Positions 15,645 through 24,328 of a DNA stretch of 37,240 bases are shown here, one piece after another. The stretch's first letter is position 1. Each line of letters opens with the position of its first letter. The stretch spans positions 1-37,240 of the forward strand of contig SVPX01000007.1 in assembly GCA_015065665.1 (NCBI GenBank), given 5' to 3'. This stretch comes from Oscillospiraceae bacterium (GTDB taxonomy: Bacteria; Bacillota; Clostridia; Oscillospirales; Acutalibacteraceae). A program made the translations under genes and the position numbers. A model generated the notes under the pieces. It had not been told where the DNA came from. It did not search any database and saw only the letters and a list, made by a program, of their open reading frames with translations.

Positions 15645-17918
15645 TTAATCGGTGAAACCACCTGCGGTGAAGTTAACTGTTACCAGTGTACCCGGAGACA
15701 CCATTGTACCTGCAGGGATACTCTGGGAAGTTGCAGTACAAAGGTAAGAATCTGTCTGACCTGTAACGCTGATATTTATATCATAGATAGAACACAGATA
15801 GTTCACATCGTATACTGTATAACCTGTCAGGTCAGGAACCTCGACCTGTGTCTTTGCACTATCTTCGTCAGTATAAAGAACCACATTACCGCCCTGTGGA
15901 ATAGGTGTTCCTGCACCGGGTACCTGGGCTAGAACCATATCTCCGCTACCCTTTACAGATGTTGTGAAGCCATCATTTGTTGCTGCGGTCTGTGCATCAG
16001 TTACAGACATTCCAACATAAGAGCCTGCAATAGTATCAAGCTCAGCAAGTTCCTCGTCTGTGTACTGGGTTGCAATCTGCATATAGGGCAGAACCTCGCC
16101 CATTATCTGTGCAAACACAGGAGCGGCAACCTGGCTTCCGTAGTAAGCGGCACCTGTAGGTGTATCAAAGAATACAAGACAAACAAGCTCTGCGTTATCT
16201 GCAGGGGCAAATCCGCAGAAAGATGCGATATAGTCGTCTATTCCATCACCGTTGGAGTCAACCTTTTTCTCGGAAGTACCTGTTTTACCTGCTACGCGAT
16301 AACCGGCAACATAACCGTTTTTACCTGAACCGGAAACTGCATTTTCCTCAAGGATATCAGCAATAAGAGCCGCTGTCTCTGAGGATATTGCCTGACGCTT
16401 AACCTCTGTTGAGGTTGTAGACTGAACATTGCCCTCAGTATCAACAATCTGAGACACAACATGAGGCTGAACAATATATCCGCCGTTTGCAATAGCCGCA
16501 ACAGCGGTTGCCATCTGAATGGGAGTAACTGCAAAGTTCTGTCCGAAAGATGCAGTTGCAAGGTTTACGGGAAGCATTGAGCCATCCTCAGAGAAGAATA
16601 TGTCCCCTGCCTCACCGGGAAGGTCTATACCTGTTTTTTCGGAGAAGCCAAACGCCTGATAATACTGCCAGAAAAGTTCCTCACCAATCTTCTCACCAAT
16701 CTGCATAAATGCAGGGTTACAGGAATTCTTGATAGACTCACGGAAAGTCTGTGTACCGTGACCTGAACGCAGGTGACAATGCATTGTCTGGTCTGTTACT
16801 GTATAGTAACCGGGGCAATAAAAAGATGAACTCTCGTCAACTAAGTTCTCCTCAACGCCCATTGCTGCTGTGAACATCTTGAAAACAGAGCCGGGGTAGT
16901 ATGTATCAGAAACCGCCTTATTTCTCCAGACTTTCTCAAGTGCCGCAGACTCTGCCGCATAGCGCTCCTCCTCGGGAAGTTTGCGGATTTCTGCTCTTGT
17001 CTCTTCTGAAAGAGTATAGGGGTCGTTCAAATCGTAACCGCCTACAGACGCCATAGCCTTGACTGCACCTGTGTTAACATCCATAATAATGCAAACACCA
17101 CGGTTATAAACCTGATGTTCTTCAATCGCCTGTTCCATATACTTCTCGACAATAGACTGAATTGTTTCGTCAATAGTCAGATATACATTGTAACCGTGTA
17201 TAGCATCAATATTCTGGCTGTACTGGAAGGGCATTGCTGTACCGTGGGCATTGGTTGCAGTAATAATTCTGCCGGGTGTACCTGTAAGCTGCTCGTCATA
17301 CTGAAACTCAACACCTGAAAGGCCCTGGTCATCGGAACCTGTAAAGCCGATAACAGAGGATGCCAGGTCGCCATAAGGATAATATCGCTTGTAGTCATCA
17401 ATCATAAAGATAACGCTGGGATTGATGTTCACAGACTTCTCTGAAAGTTTATCCTGCAAAAGCAGGATTTCTTCTCTTTCGTCTGACTCAATTCTTCGCT
17501 TTATCTCAGTGTAATAGTTATTCTCTTTTGCCTTTTCAAAGATTTCTTCCTCATCCACCTGAAGGATTCTTGAAAGTTCCTTTGCAACATAACGTCTTTC
17601 TTCATCATCCTCGAAGTAAGCAGGAGCAAGTACAACCTTCCACACAGTTGCAGATGTGGCAAGAATTTTGCCGTTGGCATCGTAGATTGTGCCTCTCTTT
17701 GCAGGAATTGTTGTATCCTTCAGCTGCTGATTGATAGCTTTCTGCTGAAGCTCGTCAGCCATAAATATCTGAACATAACCTACGCGACAGATTGCTGCAC
17801 CAAATCCTAAGATGAGAATTATCGCCAGAAGTATATTTGATCTGAGCATAAAATTACGCTGAATCTTCTCGCCCAGAACTTTCATTTTTTCTTTCAGAGT
17901 ACGGGGTTTCTTTGCCAT
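15645..17918 (-). CDS. spoVD: Class B penicillin-binding protein with PASTA domains (SpoVD/FtsI type)
   Basis: The protein has 757 residues from the ATG at 17918 (GGAGATTGCGGT upstream; the open frame beyond has no RBS). It has a short cytoplasmic tail, one TM helix (about 27-47), a PBP dimerisation domain (about 65-250) and a transpeptidase with Ser344-x-x-Lys347 (YPGSVFKM), Ser399-Cys-Asn401 and Lys545-Thr-Gly. Two PASTA repeats follow (about 640-700 and 700-757). It cross-links septal peptidoglycan with FtsW. PASTA-bearing PBPs at this dcw site are FtsI/Pbp2B or the sporulation paralogue SpoVD. A sigma-E-like promoter upstream hints at SpoVD use, but as the only such gene here it may serve division too. 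Confidence 0.9.
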   Translation of the reverse strand: MAKKPRTLKEKMKVLGEKIQRNFMLRSNILLAIILILGFGAAICRVGYVQIFMADELQQKAINQQLKDTTIPAKRGTIYDANGKILATSATVWKVVLAPAYFEDDEERRYVAKELSRILQVDEEEIFEKAKENNYYTEIKRRIESDEREEILLLQDKLSEKSVNINPSVIFMIDDYKRYYPYGDLASSVIGFTGSDDQGLSGVEFQYDEQLTGTPGRIITATNAHGTAMPFQYSQNIDAIHGYNVYLTIDETIQSIVEKYMEQAIEEHQVYNRGVCIIMDVNTGAVKAMASVGGYDLNDPYTLSEETRAEIRKLPEEERYAAESAALEKVWRNKAVSDTYYPGSVFKMFTAAMGVEENLVDESSSFYCPGYYTVTDQTMHCHLRSGHGTQTFRESIKNSCNPAFMQIGEKIGEELFWQYYQAFGFSEKTGIDLPGEAGDIFFSEDGSMLPVNLATASFGQNFAVTPIQMATAVAAIANGGYIVQPHVVSQIVDTEGNVQSTTSTEVKRQAISSETAALIADILEENAVSGSGKNGYVAGYRVAGKTGTSEKKVDSNGDGIDDYIASFCGFAPADNAELVCLVFFDTPTGAAYYGSQVAAPVFAQIMGEVLPYMQIATQYTDEELAELDTIAGSYVGMSVTDAQTAATNDGFTTSVKGSGDMVLAQVPGAGTPIPQGGNVVLYTDEDSAKTQVEVPDLTGYTVYDVNYLCSIYDINISVTGQTDSYLCTATSQSIPAGTMVSPGTLVTVNFTAGGFTD

Positions 17919-17937
17919 ACCGCAATCTCCTTCCTGT

Positions 17938-17967
17938 ACAATATCAGTAAACTTGTCAGAATATGAC
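17938..17967 (-). promoter_or_regulatory. Weak candidate sigma-E promoter before the PBP gene
   Basis: On the minus strand GTCATATT (17960-17967) fits the sigma-E -35 element well. After 14 bases, GATATTGT (17938-17945) is only a partial match to CATACAAT. The boxes are just upstream of the RBS, so the leader would be very short. Confidence 0.25.
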
Positions 17968-17993
17968 AAAAATCAATATCCTTAGAATAGCAG

Positions 17994-18022
17994 AAAAAGA
18001 GTTAAGACGAAAATCTCAACTC
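17994..18022 (-). terminator. Intrinsic terminator between the ftsL-like gene and the PBP gene
   Basis: On the minus strand GAGTTGAGA and TCTTAACTC form a 9-bp stem (one G-U) with a TTTTCG loop, followed by TTTTTCTG. It would attenuate read-through from mraZ-rsmH-ftsL into the PBP-mraY block. Confidence 0.6.
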
Positions 18023-18062
18023 TCAATCTCAACATAACATATTTATTATGATAACAGATATG

Positions 18063-18593
18063 TTATGACCACAGGGACTCAAAGAAGTCACCTATCTCTG
18101 TAAATATATTTTTGTTGCAGTCGCCATACACACAAACCTTATCTCCCTGAGAAAGGCTGATGTATTCCTTCTGCTGGTTGGTAGCTTTTGTCATACCAAG
18201 CTGTGTACGGGCATATTCCTCCACAGCAGCAGTAGACAGAGAACCCTCTACCTTTGCAGACATCTGGATATACTCGCTCTTTTTTTCTTCCAGTTCATTC
18301 TGAGCAGCTACGATTGCGTTATTGAGTTCAGAAACCTGAGCGTGACCGTAGATAATAACCCCCATAAAGCTCATAACAACAACAGCAACCAGTACACCTG
18401 TTACGATAGCCGCAAAGTTGTGCTTTCTGCGAGGTGCCTTTTCATACTGAAACTCAGAAACATTATGAACCTTTGTCTTCTTTGCTCTCTCCTGCTGTTT
18501 TTTGGGAGCGCTCTGTCTTGCTGCAGAACCCTCTGTTTCAAAGAGGCTGAGGTCGTAACCTCTGTCTGTTGTACCGTATGTACCGTAAGCCAT
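18063..18593 (-). CDS. ftsL: FtsL-like septal membrane protein
   Basis: The 176-residue bitopic protein has a charged cytoplasmic region (1-58), one TM helix (about 60-82, AAIVTGVLVAVVVMSFMGVIIYG) and an extracytoplasmic coiled coil (about 84-125, 'VSELNNAIVAAQNELEEKKSEYIQM'). The 'VEEYARTQLGMTKATNQQKEYI' motif is typical of FtsL/DivIC proteins. The position after rsmH and before the PBP is the classic ftsL locus. FtsL proteins form a complex with FtsB/DivIC and FtsQ that activates FtsW. The stop codon lies inside a perfect 9-bp AT-rich dyad (18034-18066). Sequence identity in this family is very low, so the call rests on topology and position. Confidence 0.8.
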   Translation of the reverse strand: MAYGTYGTTDRGYDLSLFETEGSAARQSAPKKQQERAKKTKVHNVSEFQYEKAPRRKHNFAAIVTGVLVAVVVMSFMGVIIYGHAQVSELNNAIVAAQNELEEKKSEYIQMSAKVEGSLSTAAVEEYARTQLGMTKATNQQKEYISLSQGDKVCVYGDCNKNIFTEIGDFFESLWS

Positions 18594-18673
18594 AAATTAA
18601 AAATTCCCCTTTACAAAATTCTCTTTCATATACCTTCACAGCCGACCTTGTGCCGACTGATACAAACTGCCGA

Positions 18674-19600
18674 TTACAGTTTTTCACACACTCGGAGTTT
18701 TGCACTCCTGCTTCTGGGGTTTACGCTCAACTCTTCTTCACTTGCAATTATAGGTTTGCGTGTGATGAGTTTCGCCTTTGGTTTGTTACCGCAAACACAA
18801 ACAGGGAAATCGGGAGGACAGGTACAGCCTGTACACCATTTAGCCATTCTCTGTTTTGTGATTCTGTCCTCTATGGAATGGAAGGTTATCACCGCAAGCC
18901 TGCCGCCCTCACGGAGCATTTCAAAGGCGGAGTCAAGGCCTCTCTCCAGTTCACCGAACTCATCGTTTACAGCGATTCTCAGTGCCTGGAAGGTCTGACG
19001 AGCAGGATGCCCTTCTCTGCGTACTCTCTGAGGAACTGCACTCTTGATAATCTCTGCAAGTTCCAGAGTAGTTTCTATTGGTTTTTCGTTTTCTCTGTAT
19101 CTGACGATTGCTCTTGCAATACTTGATGCAAACTTATCTTCGCCGTAAGTAGAGATAATTCTTGCAATCTCGCTGTAAGGCAGAGTGTTTACAAGTACGG
19201 CTGCACTCTCGCCCTCCTGGCTCATTCGCATATCAAGGGGTGCATCCTCGTGGAAGGAAAAGCCTCTTTCTGCCGTATCAAGCTGATGGGAGGATACTCC
19301 TATATCAAGAAGCACACCGTCAACCTTTTCTACTCCGTGAGCCTTCAGCAGTTCTTTCATATCTCCGAATCTGCCTCTGACTATCACCGAACAGGGTTCA
19401 TCCTTGAACCTTTCGGTTACTGTCTGTATTGCATCCGGATCTCTGTCAATGGAATAAAGTTTTCCATCCTTTAAACCCTTGAGAATCTCAGATGAGTGTC
19501 CGCCGCCGCCTGCTGTACCGTCAACATATACCCCATCGGGCTTAATGTTAAGCCCCTCTATGCTCTCAGCAAGCAGTACCGATAAATGTTTGAACTCCAT
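18674..19600 (-). CDS. rsmH: 16S rRNA (cytosine1402-N4)-methyltransferase RsmH
   Basis: The 308-residue SAM-dependent enzyme (formerly MraW) modifies C1402 in the ribosomal P site. The N-terminal motif 'HLSVLLAESIEGL' leads to the SAM-binding 'VDGTAGGGGHSSEIL', with 'GVLLDIGVSSHQLD' and 'RGFSFHEDAPLDMRM' following. 'KVITFHS'-type residues appear as 'LAVITFHSIEDR', and the C-terminal Cys cluster lies at 'CTGCTCPPDFPVCVCG'. The ATG lies 5 bases after the mraZ stop with no strong RBS, so translation is probably coupled to mraZ. Confidence 0.97.
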   Translation of the reverse strand: MEFKHLSVLLAESIEGLNIKPDGVYVDGTAGGGGHSSEILKGLKDGKLYSIDRDPDAIQTVTERFKDEPCSVIVRGRFGDMKELLKAHGVEKVDGVLLDIGVSSHQLDTAERGFSFHEDAPLDMRMSQEGESAAVLVNTLPYSEIARIISTYGEDKFASSIARAIVRYRENEKPIETTLELAEIIKSAVPQRVRREGHPARQTFQALRIAVNDEFGELERGLDSAFEMLREGGRLAVITFHSIEDRITKQRMAKWCTGCTCPPDFPVCVCGNKPKAKLITRKPIIASEEELSVNPRSRSAKLRVCEKL

Positions 19601-19605
19601 ATATA

Positions 19606-20034
19606 TCAGAACAACTTGAGAAGTTCCAGACCTGCCTTGTAGGAGGTGGACATTCTCTCCTTCATATATTCCTCGTAAGTGGGCTTGTCCCAGATTTCAA
19701 CTCTGTTATCAAGTCCTACTACCATAACTTCTTTTTCAAGATTTGCCAGATCACGGATAGTTTTGGGGATCTGGATTCTACCCTGTGCATTAGGGGTAAC
19801 AAGTGTGGCAGGAGCAACATAGATGTGCATAAAATCGTTTGCCATATCACCTGTCATATTTCTTATCTGGTCACGAAGGTTTTCAAAATGGGAAACGCTC
19901 AGCACCTGAACACTTGGTTTATCGTTGAAACCGAGAGTGATATAAAAGGACTCACCCAATTCAGCACGGTATTCGGGAGAAATAATGACACGACCTTTAG
20001 CGTCAAGACTCTGTCCATTGATGCCAGATAACAT
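19606..20034 (-). CDS. mraZ: Transcriptional regulator MraZ
   Basis: The 142-residue protein has two AbrB-like SpoVT folds, with 'LDAKGRVIISPEYRAEL' near residue 10 and 'PNAQGRIQIPKTIRDLA' near 85. These are the two DxKGR/QGR DNA-contact motifs of the family. MraZ forms ring oligomers and binds repeats upstream of its own gene to control the dcw operon. The frame extends further upstream, but ATG 20034 has GGAGGTGGG 5 bases away and fits family starts. It is the first gene of the cluster. Confidence 0.95.
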   Translation of the reverse strand: MLSGINGQSLDAKGRVIISPEYRAELGESFYITLGFNDKPSVQVLSVSHFENLRDQIRNMTGDMANDFMHIYVAPATLVTPNAQGRIQIPKTIRDLANLEKEVMVVGLDNRVEIWDKPTYEEYMKERMSTSYKAGLELLKLF

Positions 20035-20114
20035 TATTCCCACCTCCGTACTCAAAATCACCGGATTTGAACACCAAATCCCACTCAAATAATACCATTT
20101 GACACTTTAGTAAT

Positions 20115-20143
20115 ATTATAAACCATTAGTTTCAGGATTGCAA
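20115..20143 (-). promoter_or_regulatory. Promoter of the dcw (mraZ) operon
   Basis: Minus strand TTGCAA (20138-20143), 17-base spacer, TATAAT (20115-20120), about 80 bases before mraZ. Downstream on the minus strand, GTGTCAAATGG and GTGGGATTTGG/GTGTTCAAATCCGG blocks resemble the spaced TGGGN-type boxes bound by MraZ, but I do not see a clean triple repeat. Confidence 0.75.
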
Positions 20144-20226
20144 GAGATTGATTACACAAAATTTACAAAAATTACAGAAAACTTAAACAAAAATGAAAAC
20201 CCCTTTTATTGCATAATATACAAAAA

Positions 20227-20266
20227 CAGGCGTAACCACGAAAAATCGTGATTACGCCTGGATTTT
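20227..20266. terminator. Bidirectional hairpin terminator upstream of the dcw promoter
   Basis: CAGGCGTAA and TTACGCCTG (20227-20235 with 20252-20260), with an inner CACGA/TCGTG stem, are flanked by a T-run on both strands. It isolates the dcw promoter from transcription arriving from the right. Confidence 0.85.
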
Positions 20267-20393
20267 TAGAATATTTGTTCGATTATATTTTTGCAAAAAA
20301 GAAAATTACAAATGGTTACATCAGCTCTCTTTCAGACCTGTAACACACAGGGAATTCCCCACTCTTTAGCTACTCATCCCACACCACAAAAAA
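20261..20393. other. Unexplained 130-base stretch between two terminators
   Basis: No open frame of note is present. On the minus strand it contains a GGGGAATTCCC palindrome (near 20350-20360), a GTTACA/TGTAAC stem (20314-20343) and a TATAAT (20282-20287 region), then the hairpin terminator. It could hold a small RNA or be spacer. Together with 20035-20260 and 20394-20456 it makes the 422-base gap between mraZ and the coiled-coil gene. Confidence 0.3.
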
Positions 20394-20422
20394 GACGCAA
20401 CTGATATATAAACAGTTGCGTC
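20386..20422 (-). terminator. Terminator of the uvrC-rsmD-coaD block
   Basis: GACGCAACTG (20394-20403) and CAGTTGCGTC (20413-20422) form a perfect 10-bp stem, followed on the minus strand by TTTTTT. It lies 35 bases after the stop of the coiled-coil gene. Confidence 0.88.
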
Positions 20423-20456
20423 ACATTTACGATTATAAATTCTTCAGAACAAGCTA

Positions 20457-20930
20457 TCAGTCGTTGTTGTTACCAACCTTGTTTGCCATCTTGATGTTCT
20501 GGCGAGTCTTACGAAGTTCTGTAAGCTGCTCTGCAAGTGCCTCATCAGCCTTCTTCATAATATCCTCAACAAAGTCTGTTGCAGCCTTCTTCATCTCAAA
20601 GAGTTTTGCCTTTGTAGCATTCTCAATCTCTGTTGCGCGATTCTTAGCATCAATAACAACGCTCTCTTTTTCGATGAGTTTCTCTCTGCGCTGCTCAGCC
20701 TCGCGGACGATAGCCTCAGCCTCTTTCTTAGCCTCTGCAATAATCTGACCTCTGTCAGCTACGATATTCTTAGCCTGACGAACCTCAGAAGGCAGAGAGT
20801 CGCGGATTTCGTCAAGAATATCCATAACAGTCTCTGTATCGATAAGAGCCTTACCGCCTGTGAGAGGAACAGCTTTTGCCTCCTCCATAATACCCTGAAG
20901 TTCATTGATAAGTTCTTCTACGCGTTTCAT
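20457..20930 (-). CDS. Coiled-coil 'ATPase-like' protein of unknown function
   Basis: This 157-residue protein starts at ATG 20930 (GGGAGATATATA upstream; the frame continues 13 codons further without an RBS). It is almost entirely helical and charged: residues 55-140 form a long coiled coil rich in Ala/Glu/Lys ('IIAEAKKEAEAIVREAEQR') resembling ATP-synthase b-type stalks and DivIVA-like proteins. No Walker motif or TM segment is present. Firmicutes genomes often carry such a gene, commonly named 'ATPase', directly after coaD, as here (49 bases). Its function is not established. Confidence 0.75.
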   Translation of the reverse strand: MKRVEELINELQGIMEEAKAVPLTGGKALIDTETVMDILDEIRDSLPSEVRQAKNIVADRGQIIAEAKKEAEAIVREAEQRREKLIEKESVVIDAKNRATEIENATKAKLFEMKKAATDFVEDIMKKADEALAEQLTELRKTRQNIKMANKVGNNND

Positions 20931-20979
20931 TATATATCTCCCTTTCCGTACTGAAATCCATATATACACTTATATTATT

Positions 20980-21462
20980 TCATATATTTCTCAGTCTGTC
21001 AACTATTTTATCGTGAATTGCCTCAGGAACAAAGTTGCTGATGTCTCCGCCCAGAGAAGCAATCTGCTTGACAACGCTTGAACTTAAGTACATATAATCC
21101 TGACTCGTGTTCAGATATACTGTCTCCACATTGGGATAAAGTTTCTTGTTTATCATAGACATCTGAAATTCATATTCAAAGTCAGATACAGCTCTCAGAC
21201 CTTTGACAACAGCTACAGCGCCTTTCTCTTTTGCAAAGTCTACAAGGAGTCCCTGAAAACTGTCAACCTCTACATTATCGTACTGTGCAGTAACCTGGCG
21301 GAGAAACTCCATTCTCTCTTCCACAGAGAAGCTGGGGTTCTTCTCCATATTGCAAAGCACAGCAACTATTACCTTATCAAAAAGTCCTGATGCACGGGAT
21401 ATAATATCCAGATGGCCCAGAGTAACAGGGTCAAAACTACCGGGACAAATTGCAATTTTCAT
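20980..21462 (-). CDS. coaD: Phosphopantetheine adenylyltransferase CoaD
   Basis: The 160-residue enzyme of coenzyme A synthesis transfers AMP from ATP to 4'-phosphopantetheine. Motifs: 'CPGSFDPVTLGHLDII' with the HxGH-type nucleotidyl-transfer site (TLGH), 'VVKGLRAVSDFEYE' and 'YMYLSSSVVKQIASLGGD'. ATG 21462 has GGAGG 8 bases upstream; the seven codons before it are not needed. It lies 24 bases after rsmD, the common Firmicutes order. Confidence 0.97.
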   Translation of the reverse strand: MKIAICPGSFDPVTLGHLDIISRASGLFDKVIVAVLCNMEKNPSFSVEERMEFLRQVTAQYDNVEVDSFQGLLVDFAKEKGAVAVVKGLRAVSDFEYEFQMSMINKKLYPNVETVYLNTSQDYMYLSSSVVKQIASLGGDISNFVPEAIHDKIVDRLRNI

Positions 21463-21486
21463 ATTCAGCACCTCCGCAAACAATCA

Positions 21487-22029
21487 TTACTCCACAGGAC
21501 ATCTGTAGGTTGTTACCTTTATTTTACCATAGCGATAGGTTCTGTCAAGCAGGAATTCTCCTGCACTCTCAGGCAGTTCCTCTTCCAGTGCGGTTTCAAC
21601 CACAATAACACCTGACTTGTTCATAACCTGAGGCAGAAGTTCCAGTGCCTTCTGAGCAATACCCTTATTATATGGGGGATCAACAAAAGCCACATCAAAG
21701 TTCACACAGGAAGAAGAAAGAAACATAAGAGAATCCGCACATCTTACCTCTGCTTTATCCTCAAGGTTTGTTGCCTTCAGATTCTTTCTGATAACAGACA
21801 CAGCATCTTTGCGCAAATCAAGAAAGTAAGCACCCTTTGCACCGCGGGACAAAGCTTCTATTCCCATCTGTCCCGAACCGGCAAACAGGTCAAGAAACAT
21901 TCTGTCCTGAATCTGAAACTGAATAATTGAAAATATCGACTCCTTTACCTTATCGGTGGTGGGACGCACATCCTCACCTGATAAAGTTTCAAGGCGTCTG
22001 CCTCGTGCTGTACCTGTAATAACTCTCAT
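21487..22029 (-). CDS. rsmD: 16S rRNA (guanine966-N2)-methyltransferase RsmD
   Basis: The 180-residue Rossmann methyltransferase acts on the assembled 30S subunit. Motifs: 'RVITGTARGRRLETL' and 'RPTTDKVKESIFSII' at the N-terminus, SAM-binding 'FLDLFAGSGQMGIEALSRGA', and the catalytic 'FVDPPYNKG'. GAGGTAAAATAT precedes the ATG. It is located between uvrC and coaD. Confidence 0.96.
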   Translation of the reverse strand: MRVITGTARGRRLETLSGEDVRPTTDKVKESIFSIIQFQIQDRMFLDLFAGSGQMGIEALSRGAKGAYFLDLRKDAVSVIRKNLKATNLEDKAEVRCADSLMFLSSSCVNFDVAFVDPPYNKGIAQKALELLPQVMNKSGVIVVETALEEELPESAGEFLLDRTYRYGKIKVTTYRCPVE

Positions 22030-22056
22030 ATATTTTACCTCGTTTCTTAATCTCTG

Positions 22057-23895
22057 TTACTGTTCATCATCCTGAGGATGAAAATATCTGTACACCGCCA
22101 TAGCCGTCTGTCGTGTCATTCTGGGTGCGCTTATCAGCTCCTCAAGATCCGCTTCTTTTATATTCTTGATGGTTTTGAAATACCTGAGAAGCTCTGCGGC
22201 ACGTTTCTCTCCAATCCCCTCAATATCTGTGAGAGAACTTTTGAGAGATGCGCTGCGTCTGTTTCTGTGATAGCCGATAGCAAAACGATGCACCTCATCC
22301 TGTATATTGGTAATAAAAGAGAAAACTCTGCGGTTCATATTAATTGCAATTTCTCCCGACTCACCTGTAATTGCCCGGGTGCGGTGTTTATCGTCCTTCA
22401 CCATACCAAACAAGGGAACGTCTATACCGAATTTTTCAAGAACAGGTTTAACTGCTGACACCTGACCTGCACCACCATCAAGGAGTATAAGGTCGGGAAG
22501 TCTGCCGAAACCCTCTCCCTCATCCTTATGAGCAAGATATTCTTCAAATCGTCTTGTAAGCACCTCATTCATAGATGCATAGTCATCCTGTCCCTCAAAG
22601 GACTTTATTTTAAATTTACGATAGGCTTTTTTGAGGGGTTTGCCATTTTCAAAAACCACCATACCTGCCACATTGTCAGAGCCTGAAATATTGGAAATAT
22701 CGTAGGATTCTATATAGTAAGGGATAGTTTCAAGACCTAAAAGCTGAGAAAGTTCCTGCAATACAGAAAGTTCCCTGCCTGTAGCACCCGTAAGCTGAGC
22801 AACACGCTCTGCCGCATTCTGCCTACACATATCAACAAGTTTTTTCTGCTCACCGATAACAGGCACGGTTATATATACTCGTCTGCCCGATTTTTCTGTA
22901 AGATAGCGTTCAAGAAGTTCTGTATTCTCAACTTCTCCATCAAGGGTTATATGCTGAGGAACCTGAGTTTTGTTATTATAAAAACTAAGAATAAATTCCT
23001 CGCGCTGGGATTTATCATCACCCATTATTTCCACAGGAAAATCCTGCCTGTCACAGAGTCTGCCCCCCTCAAAACGGAACACCTCAAAGCAGGCCTTTAT
23101 TCTGTCAGAGAAATATGCAATAACATCCTGATCCTTTACCTTTGACTGAATTACTTTCTGTTTATCTCCAAGACGCTTTATGGCATTTATGCTATCCCGA
23201 AGAGATGCCGCCCTCTCAAACTCAAGGTTCTCTGCCGCCTCATTCATCTGTGCGGTAAGTTTCTTAAGAGATTCAGAACTTCCGCCTGATAGAAAGTCAA
23301 GAGCCTGTTCAACCCTCTCATCATAATTTCTGAACTTTACTCTGCCCATACAGGGTGCGCAACACTTCTTGATATGAAAATTCAAACAAGGTCTGCCCTT
23401 GCCAAAATCCTCAGGAAATCGCCTTGTGCAGGTAGGAAGCATAAAAACTGTGTTAGCCTCTTCCACAGCCTGTTTCACAAGATAGCCTGAGTTATACGGC
23501 CCGATATATCGGGAGTTGTCGTCATCCTTCTGCAATGCGCAGGAAATTCTACGCCATTTATCCCCCGTAACGCGGATGTAACTATAGCCTTTGTCGTCCT
23601 TAAGAAGGATATTATACTTAGGATGATGCTGTTTAATAAGACTACATTCAAGTATCAGAGCCTCAAACTCGCTGTCTGTAATAATATATTCAAAGTCCCG
23701 CACATTCTCAACCATAGCGCGGACTTTCTCAGAATGGTTATTCTGTGAACCGAAGTACTGGCTGACGCGGTTTTTGAGTTTCTTGGCTTTGCCGATATAA
23801 ATAATTTCTCCGCTTTTATTCTTCATAATATACACACCCGGTTGCAAAGGCAAAGCCATTGCCTTCTGCCGAAGTGTTTTTAGCCTCTCGCTCAC
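22057..23895 (-). CDS. uvrC: UvrABC system protein C (excinuclease subunit)
   Basis: The 612-residue protein makes both incisions in nucleotide excision repair. The GIY-YIG nuclease is at about 10-95 ('PGVYIMKNKSGEIIYIGKA'), the Cys-rich segment is 'CTRRFPEDF...CLNFHIKKCCAPCMG' and the UVR motif lies at about 205-240. The RNase H-like domain carries 'YDISNISGSD' and 'LILLDGGAGQVSA', and a tandem HhH ends the protein ('IEGIGEKRAAELLRYF'). The start is GTG 23895 after AGGTGG at 7 bases; an upstream GTG overlaps the RBS. The gene heads uvrC-rsmD-coaD-coiled-coil. Confidence 0.96.
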   Translation of the reverse strand: MSERLKTLRQKAMALPLQPGVYIMKNKSGEIIYIGKAKKLKNRVSQYFGSQNNHSEKVRAMVENVRDFEYIITDSEFEALILECSLIKQHHPKYNILLKDDKGYSYIRVTGDKWRRISCALQKDDDNSRYIGPYNSGYLVKQAVEEANTVFMLPTCTRRFPEDFGKGRPCLNFHIKKCCAPCMGRVKFRNYDERVEQALDFLSGGSSESLKKLTAQMNEAAENLEFERAASLRDSINAIKRLGDKQKVIQSKVKDQDVIAYFSDRIKACFEVFRFEGGRLCDRQDFPVEIMGDDKSQREEFILSFYNNKTQVPQHITLDGEVENTELLERYLTEKSGRRVYITVPVIGEQKKLVDMCRQNAAERVAQLTGATGRELSVLQELSQLLGLETIPYYIESYDISNISGSDNVAGMVVFENGKPLKKAYRKFKIKSFEGQDDYASMNEVLTRRFEEYLAHKDEGEGFGRLPDLILLDGGAGQVSAVKPVLEKFGIDVPLFGMVKDDKHRTRAITGESGEIAINMNRRVFSFITNIQDEVHRFAIGYHRNRRSASLKSSLTDIEGIGEKRAAELLRYFKTIKNIKEADLEELISAPRMTRQTAMAVYRYFHPQDDEQ

Positions 23896-23930
23896 AAAAT
23901 CACCACCTGTCACAAAATTTCACAATAAAA

Positions 23931-23958
23931 CAAAAAGGGCGGAGGTTACACTCCGCCC
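23931..23958 (-). terminator. Terminator after the HPr gene
   Basis: GGGCGGAG (23937-23944) pairs with CTCCGCCC (23951-23958) around a 6-base loop, followed on the minus strand by TTTTTG. It separates the HPr gene from uvrC. Confidence 0.88.
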
Positions 23959-23974
23959 ATAAATGCACAAATAA

Positions 23975-24238
23975 TTACTCAGAGAAACCTGACTCAACAA
24001 GAGTAACCAGAGCCTCAACAGCCTCTGTCTCGTCTGCGCCGTCAGCAAAAATCTTGATAGTTGTGCCGCCGAGGATACCCAGGGACAGTACACCCAGAAG
24101 GCTCTTGGCGTTAACTCTTCTCTCTTCTTTCTCTACCCAGATAGTGGACTTGAACTCGTTTGCCTTCTGAATAAAGAAAGTTGCAGGACGAGCATGTAAA
24201 CCTGTTTTGTTCTGAACTAAAACATCCTTACCGTACAT
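23975..24238 (-). CDS. ptsH: HPr-family phosphocarrier protein
   Basis: The 87-residue protein carries the phosphorylated His in 'NKTGLHARPAT' (His15 position) and the HPr-kinase Ser in 'RRVNAKSLLGVLSLGI' (Ser46 position). It can thus act both in sugar PTS phosphotransfer and in CcpA-dependent catabolite control. Because the His is present it is HPr rather than Crh. ATG 24238 follows GAGAGGG at 9 bases; codons further upstream do not match the family. It is monocistronic, with its own promoter and terminator, and enzyme I is not adjacent. Confidence 0.93.
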   Translation of the reverse strand: MYGKDVLVQNKTGLHARPATFFIQKANEFKSTIWVEKEERRVNAKSLLGVLSLGILGGTTIKIFADGADETEAVEALVTLVESGFSE

Positions 24239-24328
24239 GGAAATACCCTCTCTTATCTTAATCGTGGAATTTTCTTTAAACCGCATCGTAGGCATAAGCG
24301 CCACTAACGGAATTGTTCATTTTTTGTT

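Noticed and set aside
20035..20456. Possible riboswitch or T-box upstream of mraZ
   Set aside because: No T-box motif or known riboswitch core could be recognised; kept only as an unexplained stretch.
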